A stretch of DNA of 64,000 bases from Anaerofustis sp. (GTDB lineage Bacteria > Bacillota > Clostridia > Eubacteriales > Anaerofustaceae), in the NCBI RefSeq assembly GCF_019420015.1, contig NZ_JAHZIA010000007.1:1-64000 (forward strand), in the 5' to 3' direction. This document shows, in pieces, positions 1 to 8,826 of this stretch. Every line of letters starts with the position of its first letter. The first letter of the stretch is position 1. Under the pieces are notes generated by a model. That model did not search any database, had not been told where the DNA came from, and saw only the letters and a list, made by a program, of their open reading frames with translations. The position numbers were made by a program, and so were the translations under genes.

Positions 1-64
1 CAGGACTTGAACCTGCGACCTCCGGGTTATGAGCCCGACGAGCTGCCAACTGCTCCACCCCGCG
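1..64 (-). tRNA. initiator tRNA-Met (CAT anticodon), 3' end cut by window edge
   Basis: Read on the minus strand, the gene starts CGCGGGG, has the D-arm GAGCAGTTGGCAGCTCGTCGG, an anticodon arm GGGCTCATAACCC with anticodon CAT, and a T-arm with GGTTCAAGTCC. The three G:C pairs flanking the anticodon loop are the hallmark of initiator tRNA. The last roughly 13 bases, including the 3' acceptor strand, lie outside the window. It may be the first gene of a tRNA cluster continuing to the left, but that cannot be seen here. Confidence 0.93.
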
Positions 65-76
65 TCAGTACGTTAT

Positions 77-106
77 ATTATAGTCTCAAAACATTAATTT
101 TGTCAA
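77..106 (-). promoter_or_regulatory. promoter of the tRNA-Met gene
   Basis: On the minus strand TTGACA (106-101) and TATAAT (82-77) are separated by 18 bases. The -10 box lies about 13 bases before the tRNA 5' end, which suits a stable-RNA promoter. Confidence 0.75.
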
Positions 107-324
107 GTATTTTTTTTATTTTTTTAATATTTTTTTACATAATTTATTTATGTATCTCTATAAAAACAGTATAACATAAAACACTGCAATAAATATACCT
201 TATCATAAACAAAGTAATCCTTTGTAATACGTCTTATTTACAAAAGAATAACATTCATACAGTATAAATTTACATAGAAAGTAAAACCATAATATATAAA
301 TTTATAAATTTCGTAATAATGCTA
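107..324. other. AT-rich intergenic stretch, nothing recognised
   Basis: Between the tRNA promoter and the riboswitch promoter I see only AT-rich DNA with T and A runs. No open frame with a ribosome binding site and no strong hairpin is visible. Confidence 0.5.
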
Positions 325-353
325 TTGCATTTTAAATCAATATAAGGTATATT
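325..353 (+). promoter_or_regulatory. promoter of the riboswitch/ATPase transcript
   Basis: TTGCAT (325-330) and TATATT (348-353) with a 17-base spacer place the RNA start near 360, just before the aptamer. Confidence 0.55.
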
Positions 354-359
354 ATATAT

Positions 360-488
360 CAAATAAAAGGGAGTAGCTGGCACAATGTGTTTATGGTGTC
401 GTCAATCTCGACAGTACAACTGTCCGTATCATAATTAAACAGCGAGACTTTTATTGTATATTGATATACAATAAAAGTCTCGTTTTTT
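360..488 (+). promoter_or_regulatory. yybP-ykoY family Mn2+ riboswitch
   Basis: The leader carries the two conserved blocks of this family, GGGAGTAGC (369-377) and GTCGTCAAT near 398-406, followed by the closing AGCGAGAC (441-448), which matches the AGCAAGAC of the Bacillus yybP RNA. The 3' strand of the closing helix (CTTTTAT, from 448) pairs with ATAAAAG near 363-369 and is also the start of the downstream terminator stem. The two structures therefore exclude each other. In this family bound Mn2+ stabilises the aptamer and turns expression on; here that would mean antitermination into the P-type ATPase gene. Confidence 0.88.
443..488 (+). terminator. riboswitch expression-platform terminator
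   Basis: A nearly perfect 40-base inverted repeat (443-482) is followed by six T residues (483-488), 41 bases before the ATPase start codon. Its left arm overlaps the closing helix of the aptamer. Confidence 0.88.
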
Positions 489-529
489 ATTGTATATTAA
501 AAATTTGTATGAAAGGATCAATTTAGAGA

Positions 530-3130
530 ATGAAAAACTACTACAACCAATCTGCCAATGATGTAAAAACGGCAATCAACGGTTCAACAGAACCGATAAG
601 CAGCAGTAAAGTAAAAGAAAACCAAGAAAAATACGGATACAATGAACTATCCGAAGGAAAAAAGAAAAGCATACTCCAAATATTTCTTGAACAGTACAAA
701 GATTTTCTTGTAATCATACTTATTATTTCAGCTGTAATCTCAATGTTTTTGGGTGAAAAAGAAAGCGCCATAGTAATATTGGTAGTTATAACAATCAATG
801 CTATTTTAGGAACAGTTCAAACAATTAAAGCAGAACAATCTTTAAACAGCCTCAAGCAGCTTTCTTCTCCAAATGCAAAAGTTTTAAGAAATGGTATAAT
901 CGTTGAAATACCTAGCAGAGAAGTAACTATCGGAGATGAAGTCCATCTTGAAGCAGGGGACTATATCCCTTCTGACGGAAGAATTATAGAATGCTCAAGT
1001 CTAAAAGTAGACGAAAGTGCACTAACCGGAGAAAGTCTGGCTGTGGAGAAAACAGAAGAATCTCTTAAAGGAGAACTTCCTTTGGGAGACAGAAAGAACA
1101 TGGTTTATTCCGGAAGTTTCGTAACATACGGAAGAGCTTCATATATAGTTACCGACATAGGAATGAATACGGAAGTAGGAAAGATAGCATCGCTTATTAA
1201 AAATACATCTGAGAAAAAGACCCCGCTTCAAGTAAACCTGGATAAATTCGGACAAAAACTTTCAATCGCAATATTAGCACTATGCGGATTATTATTTGCC
1301 CTTCAAGTAATACAAGGGGGAAACATAACTGACGCATTTTTATTTGCAGTAGCACTTGCCGTAGCTGCAATTCCAGAGGCTTTAAGCTCAATAGTCACAA
1401 TTGTTTTAGCCTTTGGAACACAAAAAATGGCAAAAGAAGGAGCCATAATACGTAAGCTTCAAGCAGTTGAAGGGCTCGGCAGTGTATCCGTAATATGCTC
1501 GGACAAAACAGGAACACTTACACAAAATAAAATGACAGTAGAAAATTACTATGTAGAAGAAAAAGATATAACCGCAGATAAAATAGACATAAATAATCCT
1601 TCTCATGCAGATATGCTTCTATACAGTATCTTATGCAACGACTCGACAAACGTCGACGGAAACGAAATAGGAGACCCTACAGAAACGGCTCTTATAAACT
1701 TAGGTGAAAAATATGCATACAGCGCAGTACAACTGAGAAAAAAATATCCAAGACTAAGTGAAATTCCTTTTGACAGTGACAGAAAGCTTATGTCTACACT
1801 GAATAAAATAAAAGATAATTATACTGTTATTACAAAAGGAGCAATCGACGTAATACTAAACAGAGTAACACACATAAATAAAGATGGAAAAAACGTCAAA
1901 ATTACCAAAGAAGATATAGAAAAAATAGAAAAACAAAACCTTGAGTATTCTAAAAACGGTCTTAGAGTTTTAGGTGTAGCATATAAAACTTTAAAAGAAG
2001 AAAAAACTTTAGATCTTAATGACGAATATGATTTGATTTTCCTTGGACTTATTTCAATGATGGACCCTCCAAGGGAAGAAAGTGCAAAAGCCGTACAGGA
2101 ATGTTTAAGCGCAGGTATAAAACCCGTTATGATCACAGGAGACCATAAAGTAACCGCATCGGCAATAGCAAAAAGAATAGGAATATTAAGAAATGATGAC
2201 GAAGCCTGCGAGGGCGCTGAAATAGAAAATATGTCCGATGAAGAATTAAAATCTTTTGTGGAAAAAACAAGTGTTTATGCAAGAGTTTCTCCTGAACACA
2301 AAATAAGAATCGTAAGAGCATGGCAGGATAAAGGAAATATAGTTGCAATGACCGGGGACGGAGTGAACGATGCCCCTGCATTAAAACAGGCAGATGTAGG
2401 AGTTGCTATGGGGATTACAGGAACGGAAGTATCAAAAGACGCTTCTTCAATGGTACTGACGGATGACAATTTTGCAACCATTGTTAAAGCAGTAGATAAC
2501 GGACGTAATGTATATGCAAATATTAAAAAAGCAATACAATTTTTAATTTCCGGAAATTTTGCCGCTATCTTGGTCGTATTATTTGCTTCATTAACGGGTC
2601 TTCCGGTTCCTTTTGCACCGGTTCACTTATTGTTTATCAACTTGCTTACAGACAGTCTGCCTGCAATAGCACTTGGGCTTGAACCTCATAACCATGACGT
2701 TATGAACGAACCTCCAAGACCTATGAATGAATCTATAATGAATAAAAAATTCTTAACAAGCGTCGGAACTGAAGGGTTTGTAATAAGTATAATGACAATA
2801 GCAGCATTTTTAATCGGATACAAAAACGGAAATGCAGTTTTAGCTAGTACAATGGCATTTGCAACATTATGCTTATCCAGACTTATGCACGGATACAACT
2901 GTAAAGAAAATAAACCTGTACTATTTACCAAAAGATTTTTTAACAATAAATATATGCAAGGTGCTTTCGCCATAGGTTTTGTACTTCTAAATACAGTTTT
3001 ATTGATTCCTGCGGTACAAAGCATATTTTCGGTTCAAACACTAAATATAACTCAATTAATAACCGTATATATCTTATCATTTATAAATATACCTGTAATT
3101 CAACTACTTAAAAAGATAAGAAATAAATAA
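530..3130 (+). CDS. P-type cation ATPase (P2A type), probable Mn2+/Ca2+ exporter
   Basis: This 866-residue membrane pump couples ATP hydrolysis to cation export. It has the actuator TGES near residue 166, the phosphorylated Asp325 in DKTGTLT, the hinge motif GDGVND, and about ten membrane segments. The M4 motif PEAL (Glu283) and the Asn and Asp of M6 (NLLTDS) are kept, but the M5 segment reads FLISGNFAAIL. The glutamate that builds site I in SERCA is therefore alanine, so one ion per cycle is likely, as in PMCA and Listeria LMCA1. Start: ATG 530 with AAAGGA upstream. Control by a yybP-ykoY riboswitch parallels the Lactococcus yoaB ATPase and argues for Mn2+ detoxification, though Ca2+ transport cannot be excluded. 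Confidence 0.9.
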   Translation: MKNYYNQSANDVKTAINGSTEPISSSKVKENQEKYGYNELSEGKKKSILQIFLEQYKDFLVIILIISAVISMFLGEKESAIVILVVITINAILGTVQTIKAEQSLNSLKQLSSPNAKVLRNGIIVEIPSREVTIGDEVHLEAGDYIPSDGRIIECSSLKVDESALTGESLAVEKTEESLKGELPLGDRKNMVYSGSFVTYGRASYIVTDIGMNTEVGKIASLIKNTSEKKTPLQVNLDKFGQKLSIAILALCGLLFALQVIQGGNITDAFLFAVALAVAAIPEALSSIVTIVLAFGTQKMAKEGAIIRKLQAVEGLGSVSVICSDKTGTLTQNKMTVENYYVEEKDITADKIDINNPSHADMLLYSILCNDSTNVDGNEIGDPTETALINLGEKYAYSAVQLRKKYPRLSEIPFDSDRKLMSTLNKIKDNYTVITKGAIDVILNRVTHINKDGKNVKITKEDIEKIEKQNLEYSKNGLRVLGVAYKTLKEEKTLDLNDEYDLIFLGLISMMDPPREESAKAVQECLSAGIKPVMITGDHKVTASAIAKRIGILRNDDEACEGAEIENMSDEELKSFVEKTSVYARVSPEHKIRIVRAWQDKGNIVAMTGDGVNDAPALKQADVGVAMGITGTEVSKDASSMVLTDDNFATIVKAVDNGRNVYANIKKAIQFLISGNFAAILVVLFASLTGLPVPFAPVHLLFINLLTDSLPAIALGLEPHNHDVMNEPPRPMNESIMNKKFLTSVGTEGFVISIMTIAAFLIGYKNGNAVLASTMAFATLCLSRLMHGYNCKENKPVLFTKRFFNNKYMQGAFAIGFVLLNTVLLIPAVQSIFSVQTLNITQLITVYILSFINIPVIQLLKKIRNK

Positions 3131-3139
3131 AAATAATTA

Positions 3140-3166
3140 AAAGGTACTTATATATAAGTACCTTTT
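3140..3166 (+). terminator. terminator after the P-type ATPase
   Basis: AAGGTACTTA and TAAGTACCTT form a stem ending in a short T run, ten bases after the stop codon. Confidence 0.8.
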
Positions 3167-3237
3167 TGTTTATTTTATCAAAAAATATGACTTTTCCGTC
3201 AATATATGGTATAAATATATATATCGGAGGAAATAAA

Positions 3238-4425
3238 TTGAAAAAAACAATACTAAGATTATTAACTTTAATATTTCTGATTATGTTTTGTTTTTCACTT
3301 TGCGGATGCAAAAACAATGCTTACAAGAGTTTCAGCAAAACAATAAAATACGAAGACCTGGACAGCGTGGATAAAAAAATGCTTAGCCAATTAAATAAAA
3401 TACTATATAAATCAAAAGAAAATTTATGGCAAAACTTTAACTTGAAAAACAAGCCTTTAATAATGATAAGAAAAGACGAAAATGATGATAAAGGAAAACA
3501 AAACAGAAAAGATATATCCTATTATGCAATAAACATAGACGGCATAGAAAAAGAAGCCACAAAAAAAGTCAAAATGCCGGAGGGCTTTTATTTCAAAAGC
3601 GTATACAGATTTAATAAAGTACCGGACTATTTAAGCCGGTTAAACGAAAATCACAGTTTGGCTGATGATAAACTGAAAATAGGAAATATCGATAATATAT
3701 TTTATTTTAAATATAACAGCAAAAATTTTACAACCGAAACCGAAAACAATATAGAAAATTTATTCCCCGTATCATTTTCAAAGAGCGCTTTTGAATATTA
3801 TGTACAAAATTCATGGAAGTTGACATATCCCAAAAGTATAGCCCTTACAAAAAAAGAAATATCTTATATAGGACTTAAATATAAAATTATAGAGCAGCTG
3901 CAAAAAGAAAACAAAAAAGAAGAGATAAACAAGAAAAAAATAAATATGCTTATAAGTGAATACATAAGCGTTGAAGCAGAAAGGTATTCACTAAATAATA
4001 AAGAGTATCTTGAACAAGAAAGAATCAAAGAAACCGTATTGGGAAGCTCATTTTATATTTCATTCAGAGCATCAAAGCTCACAAATACGAAATATGATAT
4101 ACTGCAATATGAAAATAAAATCGTTACACTTTCAGAAGTATTCAACTTGATGAGTCAGGATAAATATCCCGTTACATTTATTTCTAACGACGAACTGTCT
4201 ATAACCGGTATGATTTTATGTATTTCTTTAAACAACATCCAAGGTACAAAATGGCAAAGCGAAATCAATAAAAATGACGAAGAAAAAACAATAACATTAT
4301 ATGACATTATACATGACTATTATAAAAAAAATAAGTTAAAAAAAATAAATATAGAGGATATAAAAGAAAAATATAACTATAATAAAATATTGGAAAAAAG
4401 TGAAAAAATTCAAAGATTACTATAA
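3238..4425 (+). CDS. putative lipoprotein of unknown function
   Basis: I do not recognise the family. The start is placed at TTG 3238 because GGAGG lies eight bases upstream and the product then begins with a lipoprotein signal: MKK, a hydrophobic stretch, and the lipobox LCGC with the lipidated cysteine at residue 24. An in-frame start further upstream would bury the signal. The mature part, about 370 residues, is hydrophilic and lysine-rich with no further membrane segment, so it should be displayed on the outer face of the membrane. It stands alone between two terminators. No metal- or substrate-binding signature is evident. Confidence 0.75.
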   Translation: MKKTILRLLTLIFLIMFCFSLCGCKNNAYKSFSKTIKYEDLDSVDKKMLSQLNKILYKSKENLWQNFNLKNKPLIMIRKDENDDKGKQNRKDISYYAINIDGIEKEATKKVKMPEGFYFKSVYRFNKVPDYLSRLNENHSLADDKLKIGNIDNIFYFKYNSKNFTTETENNIENLFPVSFSKSAFEYYVQNSWKLTYPKSIALTKKEISYIGLKYKIIEQLQKENKKEEINKKKINMLISEYISVEAERYSLNNKEYLEQERIKETVLGSSFYISFRASKLTNTKYDILQYENKIVTLSEVFNLMSQDKYPVTFISNDELSITGMILCISLNNIQGTKWQSEINKNDEEKTITLYDIIHDYYKKNKLKKINIEDIKEKYNYNKILEKSEKIQRLL

Positions 4426-4450
4426 ACAGAGGTTAAGACCTCTGTTTTTT
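4426..4450 (+). terminator. terminator after the lipoprotein gene
   Basis: ACAGAGGT and ACCTCTGT flank a TAAG loop and are followed by TTTTTT; the stem starts directly after the stop codon. Confidence 0.88.
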
Positions 4451-4471
4451 ATTTTATATATGAAAGTATTA

Positions 4472-4501
4472 TTGACACAACAAAAACAATATATTTATAA
4501 T
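4472..4501 (+). promoter_or_regulatory. promoter for the 134-residue membrane protein
   Basis: TTGACA (4472-4477) and TATAAT (4496-4501), 18-base spacer. It would give an untranslated leader of about 140 bases before the next gene, in which I see no riboswitch I can name. Confidence 0.6.
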
Positions 4502-4649
4502 AAAATCAAAATCAGATACAAAAAGCAGAAAACTTTTATTAAAAGTAAATACAAGACCTAATTAAAATGATTAACTTAATCCCAGTTTAAAAGTTTATTT
4601 CTAAATAAGTCTTAAAAAATGTAATTGGAAGAAAAGAGAGGGTTGTATT

Positions 4650-5054
4650 ATGTCAAATAATTTAATAATGATTATTATTATTTTCATGATGTTAGTCTTT
4701 GTACCTACAACAACAGTGTTTTTAATAATTATATTTAGTAAAAAAAGCAGGGAAAGAAAAATTAAAAATTATACAGGTACTGCCGAAGAAACAATAACAA
4801 ATATCGTTAAACGAGGAATAGATTCTCCATGGATAATATATGCATCCTACAATGTAGATGGGATACACTACAACATAAAAGAAACAGCAAAGTTAAAAAG
4901 TAATATCATAAAAGTAGGGAAAATCCCCATAGGACAAAGGAAAACATTTATAATGGGATTTATTAAAAAAGGCAACAAAATAAAAATCCAATATGACGAA
5001 AATAATCCGAAGAAAGCAATTATTGCCGATAACAATGGTATCATAACAGGCTGA
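4650..5054 (+). CDS. small membrane-anchored protein, DUF3592-like
   Basis: A 134-residue protein. Residues 4-29 form one hydrophobic segment, followed by a basic stretch (KKSRERK) and a soluble domain of beta-strand character. That domain has the order Y-x-V-D-G-x-x-Y near the middle and I-x-Y-D-x-x-N-P near the end. This arrangement resembles the DUF3592 family, whose role is unknown. The start ATG 4650 follows AGAGAGGG. It is a single-gene unit, with its own candidate promoter and a terminator shared with the converging gene. The assignment rests on pattern only. Confidence 0.6.
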   Translation: MSNNLIMIIIIFMMLVFVPTTTVFLIIIFSKKSRERKIKNYTGTAEETITNIVKRGIDSPWIIYASYNVDGIHYNIKETAKLKSNIIKVGKIPIGQRKTFIMGFIKKGNKIKIQYDENNPKKAIIADNNGIITG

Positions 5055-5076
5055 TATAACAAAAAACACAAAATAA

Positions 5077-5102
5077 AACAACCATAAATTTATGGTTGTT
5101 TT
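5077..5102. terminator. bidirectional terminator between converging genes
   Basis: AACAACCATAAA and TTTATGGTTGTT form a perfect stem, flanked by A residues on one side and T on the other. Confidence 0.75.
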
Positions 5103-5676
5103 AAAAATGAAATTTATCATTTAAATCTATTATTTCTTCATATTCTTTTTTCTTTTTTAAGTGAAATAATATTAAAATTCCACCGATAAGTATCCCTATT
5201 CCCAATCCGATAAAAAAGTCCACCGGGTAATTTGATATTATATAAAGTTTTAAAAATATCATAATCGCAGTTATACCCAAAGCATATTTCCCAAATTGTT
5301 TTTCATTATAATATATCAAAACAGTACTGCACGCACTCATCATTATATATCCGGCAGGAAAAGCATATCGTCCTATTTCCGGAAGATAAATACCAACCCC
5401 GTTTTCACTTAAGAAAACTCTAAAATGAAACAACAAAGGTTTCATAACTTCATTTCCGATTATAGAGCAAATAAATAATCCAACGATAATAAGTACTGTA
5501 AATTTTTTGTCTTTTTTATAAAAATAAAGACATATACTAAAAACAATCCAAACAAATCCCATTACCAATACATTACTTATAACGGGAATAATATGTCCGG
5601 ATAAAATTTTATTTAAAGATATCGGAAGTGCAAGATTATCGACAAACATAACCAGAGTATCAAGTAAACTATCCAT
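5101..5676 (-). CDS. PAP2-like membrane protein with degenerate active site
   Basis: A 191-residue protein with about six membrane segments and the layout of a type 2 phosphatidic acid phosphatase. The three catalytic motifs are recognisable but eroded. K79-x6-R86 is followed by Val instead of Pro. The usual PSGH is FPAGY (residues 106-110), so the first histidine is Tyr110. The SRx5HxxxD motif reads LKLYIISNYPVD, so the nucleophile histidine is Asn149, with Asp153 kept. Loss of both histidines should abolish phosphatase chemistry. Start ATG 5676 is chosen because AGGAG lies six bases upstream; the TTG at 5682 is too close to it. Possible roles are lipid binding or a structural or regulatory function; this is inference. 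Confidence 0.65.
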   Translation of the reverse strand: MDSLLDTLVMFVDNLALPISLNKILSGHIIPVISNVLVMGFVWIVFSICLYFYKKDKKFTVLIIVGLFICSIIGNEVMKPLLFHFRVFLSENGVGIYLPEIGRYAFPAGYIMMSACSTVLIYYNEKQFGKYALGITAIMIFLKLYIISNYPVDFFIGLGIGILIGGILILFHLKKKKEYEEIIDLNDKFHF

Positions 5677-5758
5677 ATACAACTCCTATTACTTATATTA
5701 AATATTTTATATATTATAAACCAAATACATAAAAAGGTCTACTTATCTTTTATAAAAA

Positions 5759-5784
5759 TAATAAAGAGGATTAACCCCCTTTAT
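5759..5784 (-). terminator. terminator after the NTF2-like gene
   Basis: On the minus strand AATAAAGGGGG and CCTCTTTATT form an imperfect stem followed by ATTTTT. Confidence 0.55.
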
Positions 5785-5786
5785 TT

Positions 5787-6164
5787 TTAAACCGTAGTAA
5801 ATGTTTTTTGTATTATTCTCCATTCATCGTCAACTTTAATTAAGTGAAACAAATCTTTTATCGTTGCAAATCCAAAAAAGCCATCAACATATAATGTCAC
5901 TTTTGCAATACCACCGATAACTTCCAAATCACTTATAACACATTTGCAATCGATATTTTCACTTTTCATTGAAGGTTTAGAAGAAAGATCTTCATAAAAA
6001 ATTTCCGGAGTCCCGACAATCACATCTTCCCCCAAATAACCGCTCATACCTGCTTTTTCATGAAATATTTTTTTAAGTGTATCAATATCGGCCGCATATA
6101 CCGCATTAAAGTATTTTTCTACCAATTGCTCAATCGCCTTAGCTTCCAAAAAATTATTATTCAT
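5787..6164 (-). CDS. NTF2-like protein (putative lumazine-binding / SnoaL-type)
   Basis: A 125-residue soluble protein with the alpha-then-beta cone pattern of the NTF2 superfamily. An N-terminal helix region includes AIEQLVEKYFNAVYAADIDTLKK, then FHEKAGMSGY and V-x-G-x-x-x-F, then strands including VTLYVDGFFG. The end FHLIKVDDEWRIIQKTF is typical of the putative lumazine-binding subgroup. Such proteins bind small hydrophobic ligands or act as isomerases or dehydratases; the substrate here is unknown. Start ATG 6164 is chosen for AAAGGAGAG four bases upstream; an earlier in-frame start lacks a ribosome site. It is a single-gene unit. Confidence 0.72.
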   Translation of the reverse strand: MNNNFLEAKAIEQLVEKYFNAVYAADIDTLKKIFHEKAGMSGYLGEDVIVGTPEIFYEDLSSKPSMKSENIDCKCVISDLEVIGGIAKVTLYVDGFFGFATIKDLFHLIKVDDEWRIIQKTFTTV

Positions 6165-6298
6165 AATTCTCTCCTTTGCAACTATATTTTTATTTATTAT
6201 AACATAAACCAATATTTAATTTATTGATTAAAATCTAAAAAGTCAAATTTAATATGCTATAATAAAACATATAAAAACAATACAAACGGGTGAATTTT

Positions 6299-7837
6299 AT
6301 GCAACATATTGTTTTAATAATAGACTGCGGTACACAAAGTATACGGGCAATGCTGATAAATCAAAAAGGGGAAATACTTTTAAAAAAGAAAAAAGAGTAT
6401 TTATACATAAAAAACGAAAAAGAAAATTTTATAGAATTTGACGCAAATGATTTCTTTGAAGACATAATAAAATTACTGATAGATTTAAGAAAAAGCAATA
6501 AAAATTTGTTTGAACAAATTAAAGGAGTCAGTATCACTACACAGAGAGATACATTTGTGGTGGTAGACAGAAACGGAAAACCTTTAAGAAATGCCATATC
6601 ATGGATGGACAGGAGAAAAGCAAAAAACTATAAGCCTCTAAATCCTTTTTACAGCATACTTTTTAAAATTGTCGGAATGGATAAAATGGTAAAGAGCTTT
6701 ATGGAAGATGCACGATTTAACTGGATTATAGAAAATGAACCTCAAATCTGGGAAAAAACGCATAAATATCTATTGCTTCCACAATATTTAAACTACAAAT
6801 TTATAGGTAAATACATAGAAAGCGACGCAGGAACAGTCGGACATATTCCTTTTGATTATAAAAACAGAACATATGATAAACCCTATGGAATAAAAAGAAA
6901 GCTGTTTAATGTAGAACAAAGAAAACTTGCAAACATAGCCCCTTCAACAACCGTTATGGGAACAATATCAGATGAAATATGTGAAAGAATAGGATTAAGA
7001 AAAGGAACACCCCTAATAGCCAGCGGAAGCGACAAAGCGTGTGAAACCGTTGGGGTAGGGTGTATAAAAGAAGGAATCGGAAGTATATCTTTGGGAAGTC
7101 AGGTTACGATACAAGCCACAACGGACAAATATTATGAACTTACAAAATTTGTTCCGCCTTTTGACAGTGTAATCCCTAATATGTACAATCCCGAAATAAT
7201 TTTATATAGAGGATTTTGGTTAATAACTTGGTTTATAAAAGAATTCGGATACAAGGAAGAAACAATATCTCAAAAAAATAATGAAGATATATTTCATATA
7301 ATGGATAGTAAATTAAAAGAAATTCCTATAGGATGTGACGGATTAATACTCCAACCATACTGGGGACAAGATATTTTAAGACCCCTTGCAAAGGGCAGTA
7401 TTTTGGGATTTAATGACCAACATACAAGAATGCATATATACAGAGCAATAATAGAAGGTATAGGATATTCTTTAAAAGAAGGAATAAACAAAATCGAAGA
7501 AGCATCAAAAGTCAAAATCAAAAAAATTGCTTTGTCGGGCGGAGGTTCCAAAAGTGATATTATTTGTCAGATATTAAGCGATATTTTAAATAAAGAACTT
7601 TATACAATACAAACATATGAAGCTTCCGGAATAGGTGCGGCAATGACATCTTTCATAGGATTGAATATATACGAAAATTTCGAAGAAGCCTGTACAAATA
7701 TGGTAAGAATCAATAAAGTTTATATTCCAAAAGAAGAAAATGCAGAAAAATATAATCGGATTTATAACAATGTATACAAAAAAATATACAAGAATGTAAA
7801 AAATATTTATACAAAAATAAATAAAACAAATATATAA
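6299..7837 (+). CDS. FGGY-family carbohydrate kinase
   Basis: A 512-residue sugar kinase of the xylulokinase/gluconokinase superfamily, phosphorylating a sugar or polyol with ATP in the cytoplasm. It shows the N-terminal ATPase fold (DCGTQSIRA), the catalytic aspartate in SWMDRRKA, a second phosphate motif (GSDKACETVGVG) and the C-terminal adenosine motif SGGGSKSD. The substrate cannot be told from sequence. Start ATG 6299 is preferred over GTG 6290 because GGGTGA then lies at proper distance. It heads a tight operon with a CE7 esterase (11 bases after its stop) and a TSCPD protein, suggesting use of an acetylated sugar or glycoside. Confidence 0.85.
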   Translation: MQHIVLIIDCGTQSIRAMLINQKGEILLKKKKEYLYIKNEKENFIEFDANDFFEDIIKLLIDLRKSNKNLFEQIKGVSITTQRDTFVVVDRNGKPLRNAISWMDRRKAKNYKPLNPFYSILFKIVGMDKMVKSFMEDARFNWIIENEPQIWEKTHKYLLLPQYLNYKFIGKYIESDAGTVGHIPFDYKNRTYDKPYGIKRKLFNVEQRKLANIAPSTTVMGTISDEICERIGLRKGTPLIASGSDKACETVGVGCIKEGIGSISLGSQVTIQATTDKYYELTKFVPPFDSVIPNMYNPEIILYRGFWLITWFIKEFGYKEETISQKNNEDIFHIMDSKLKEIPIGCDGLILQPYWGQDILRPLAKGSILGFNDQHTRMHIYRAIIEGIGYSLKEGINKIEEASKVKIKKIALSGGGSKSDIICQILSDILNKELYTIQTYEASGIGAAMTSFIGLNIYENFEEACTNMVRINKVYIPKEENAEKYNRIYNNVYKKIYKNVKNIYTKINKTNI

Positions 7838-7848
7838 GGAGGAGTAAC

Positions 7849-8811
7849 ATGCCACTAAAAAATACTATCGAAAATTATAAAGATTATATGGGTATTTCCC
7901 CAAAAGCAGAGGACTTTGATGAATATTGGAATGAAGGCATAGAGGAAATGAAAAAAACAGATTTTTCTTATACACTGGAAAAAAAGGATTTCCCCATGGA
8001 AAATATAGAGGTATTTGATTTATACTTCAAGGGCATGAACGGCGAAAATGTTCATTGTGAATTTGTAAAACCAACGCATATCAAAGAAAAAATTCCTGCT
8101 GTAATATCTTTCCACGGTTACACATCCAATGCAGACAGCATTTACTCAAAAGTACCATATGCGTATAACAATATTGCATTTTTAGCTTTTGAAGTTCCAG
8201 GGCAAGGAGGAAAAAGCGAAGATAATTATACGGCAAACGGGCCGACCCTTTACGGACAAATAATAAGAGGTGTTGATGACAAAAACAAAAATAAACTTTT
8301 TTTCAGAAATATATATTTAAACGCCTTAAAAATATCTTTAATACTTTCCGATATGGACTTCATAGATGAAAACAGAATCGGAACAACCGGGAAAAGTCAG
8401 GGAGGAGCATTAAGTCTCGTAGTTGCGGCTCTAAACAATAAAATCAAAGCAAGTGCGGTCATTTATCCTTTCTTGGCAGATTTTAAAAAAATATTTGAAA
8501 TGAATATGTGTGAAGATGTGTATGTTGAGTTTAAAAATTGGTTTAGAAAATACGATACTCTGCACGAAAAAGAAGATGAATTTTTTGAACGTCTGTCTTA
8601 TATAGATGTACAAAACTTTGCAGATAAAGTAAAATGCGATACTTTGTTTTTTACTGCATTATTGGACACAACCTGTCCTCCGATAACACAATTTTCAATA
8701 TACAATAAACTTAAATGTAAAAAAGATATTAAAGTATACTGTGAATATACTCATGAAAGATTACCTTACTCAGATGATATAACATATAAATTTTTTAAAG
8801 AAAAACTATAA
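7849..8811 (+). CDS. CE7-family acetyl xylan esterase / cephalosporin-C deacetylase
   Basis: A 320-residue alpha/beta hydrolase that removes acetyl groups from sugars. The catalytic triad is visible: Ser183 in GKSQGG, Asp273 in LLDTTCPP, and His302 in THER. The family's RGQ motif reads PGQGG, keeping Gln but replacing Arg by Pro. The oxyanion region is SFHGYTSN. There is no signal peptide, so it acts inside the cell, probably on imported acetylated oligosaccharides. It lies between the FGGY kinase and a TSCPD protein in one operon, with AAGGAGG seven bases before ATG. The Pro for Arg change is unusual for CE7 and may affect oligomer contacts or specificity. Confidence 0.87.
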   Translation: MPLKNTIENYKDYMGISPKAEDFDEYWNEGIEEMKKTDFSYTLEKKDFPMENIEVFDLYFKGMNGENVHCEFVKPTHIKEKIPAVISFHGYTSNADSIYSKVPYAYNNIAFLAFEVPGQGGKSEDNYTANGPTLYGQIIRGVDDKNKNKLFFRNIYLNALKISLILSDMDFIDENRIGTTGKSQGGALSLVVAALNNKIKASAVIYPFLADFKKIFEMNMCEDVYVEFKNWFRKYDTLHEKEDEFFERLSYIDVQNFADKVKCDTLFFTALLDTTCPPITQFSIYNKLKCKKDIKVYCEYTHERLPYSDDITYKFFKEKL

Positions 8812-8826
8812 TTAAAAGGATAAAAA

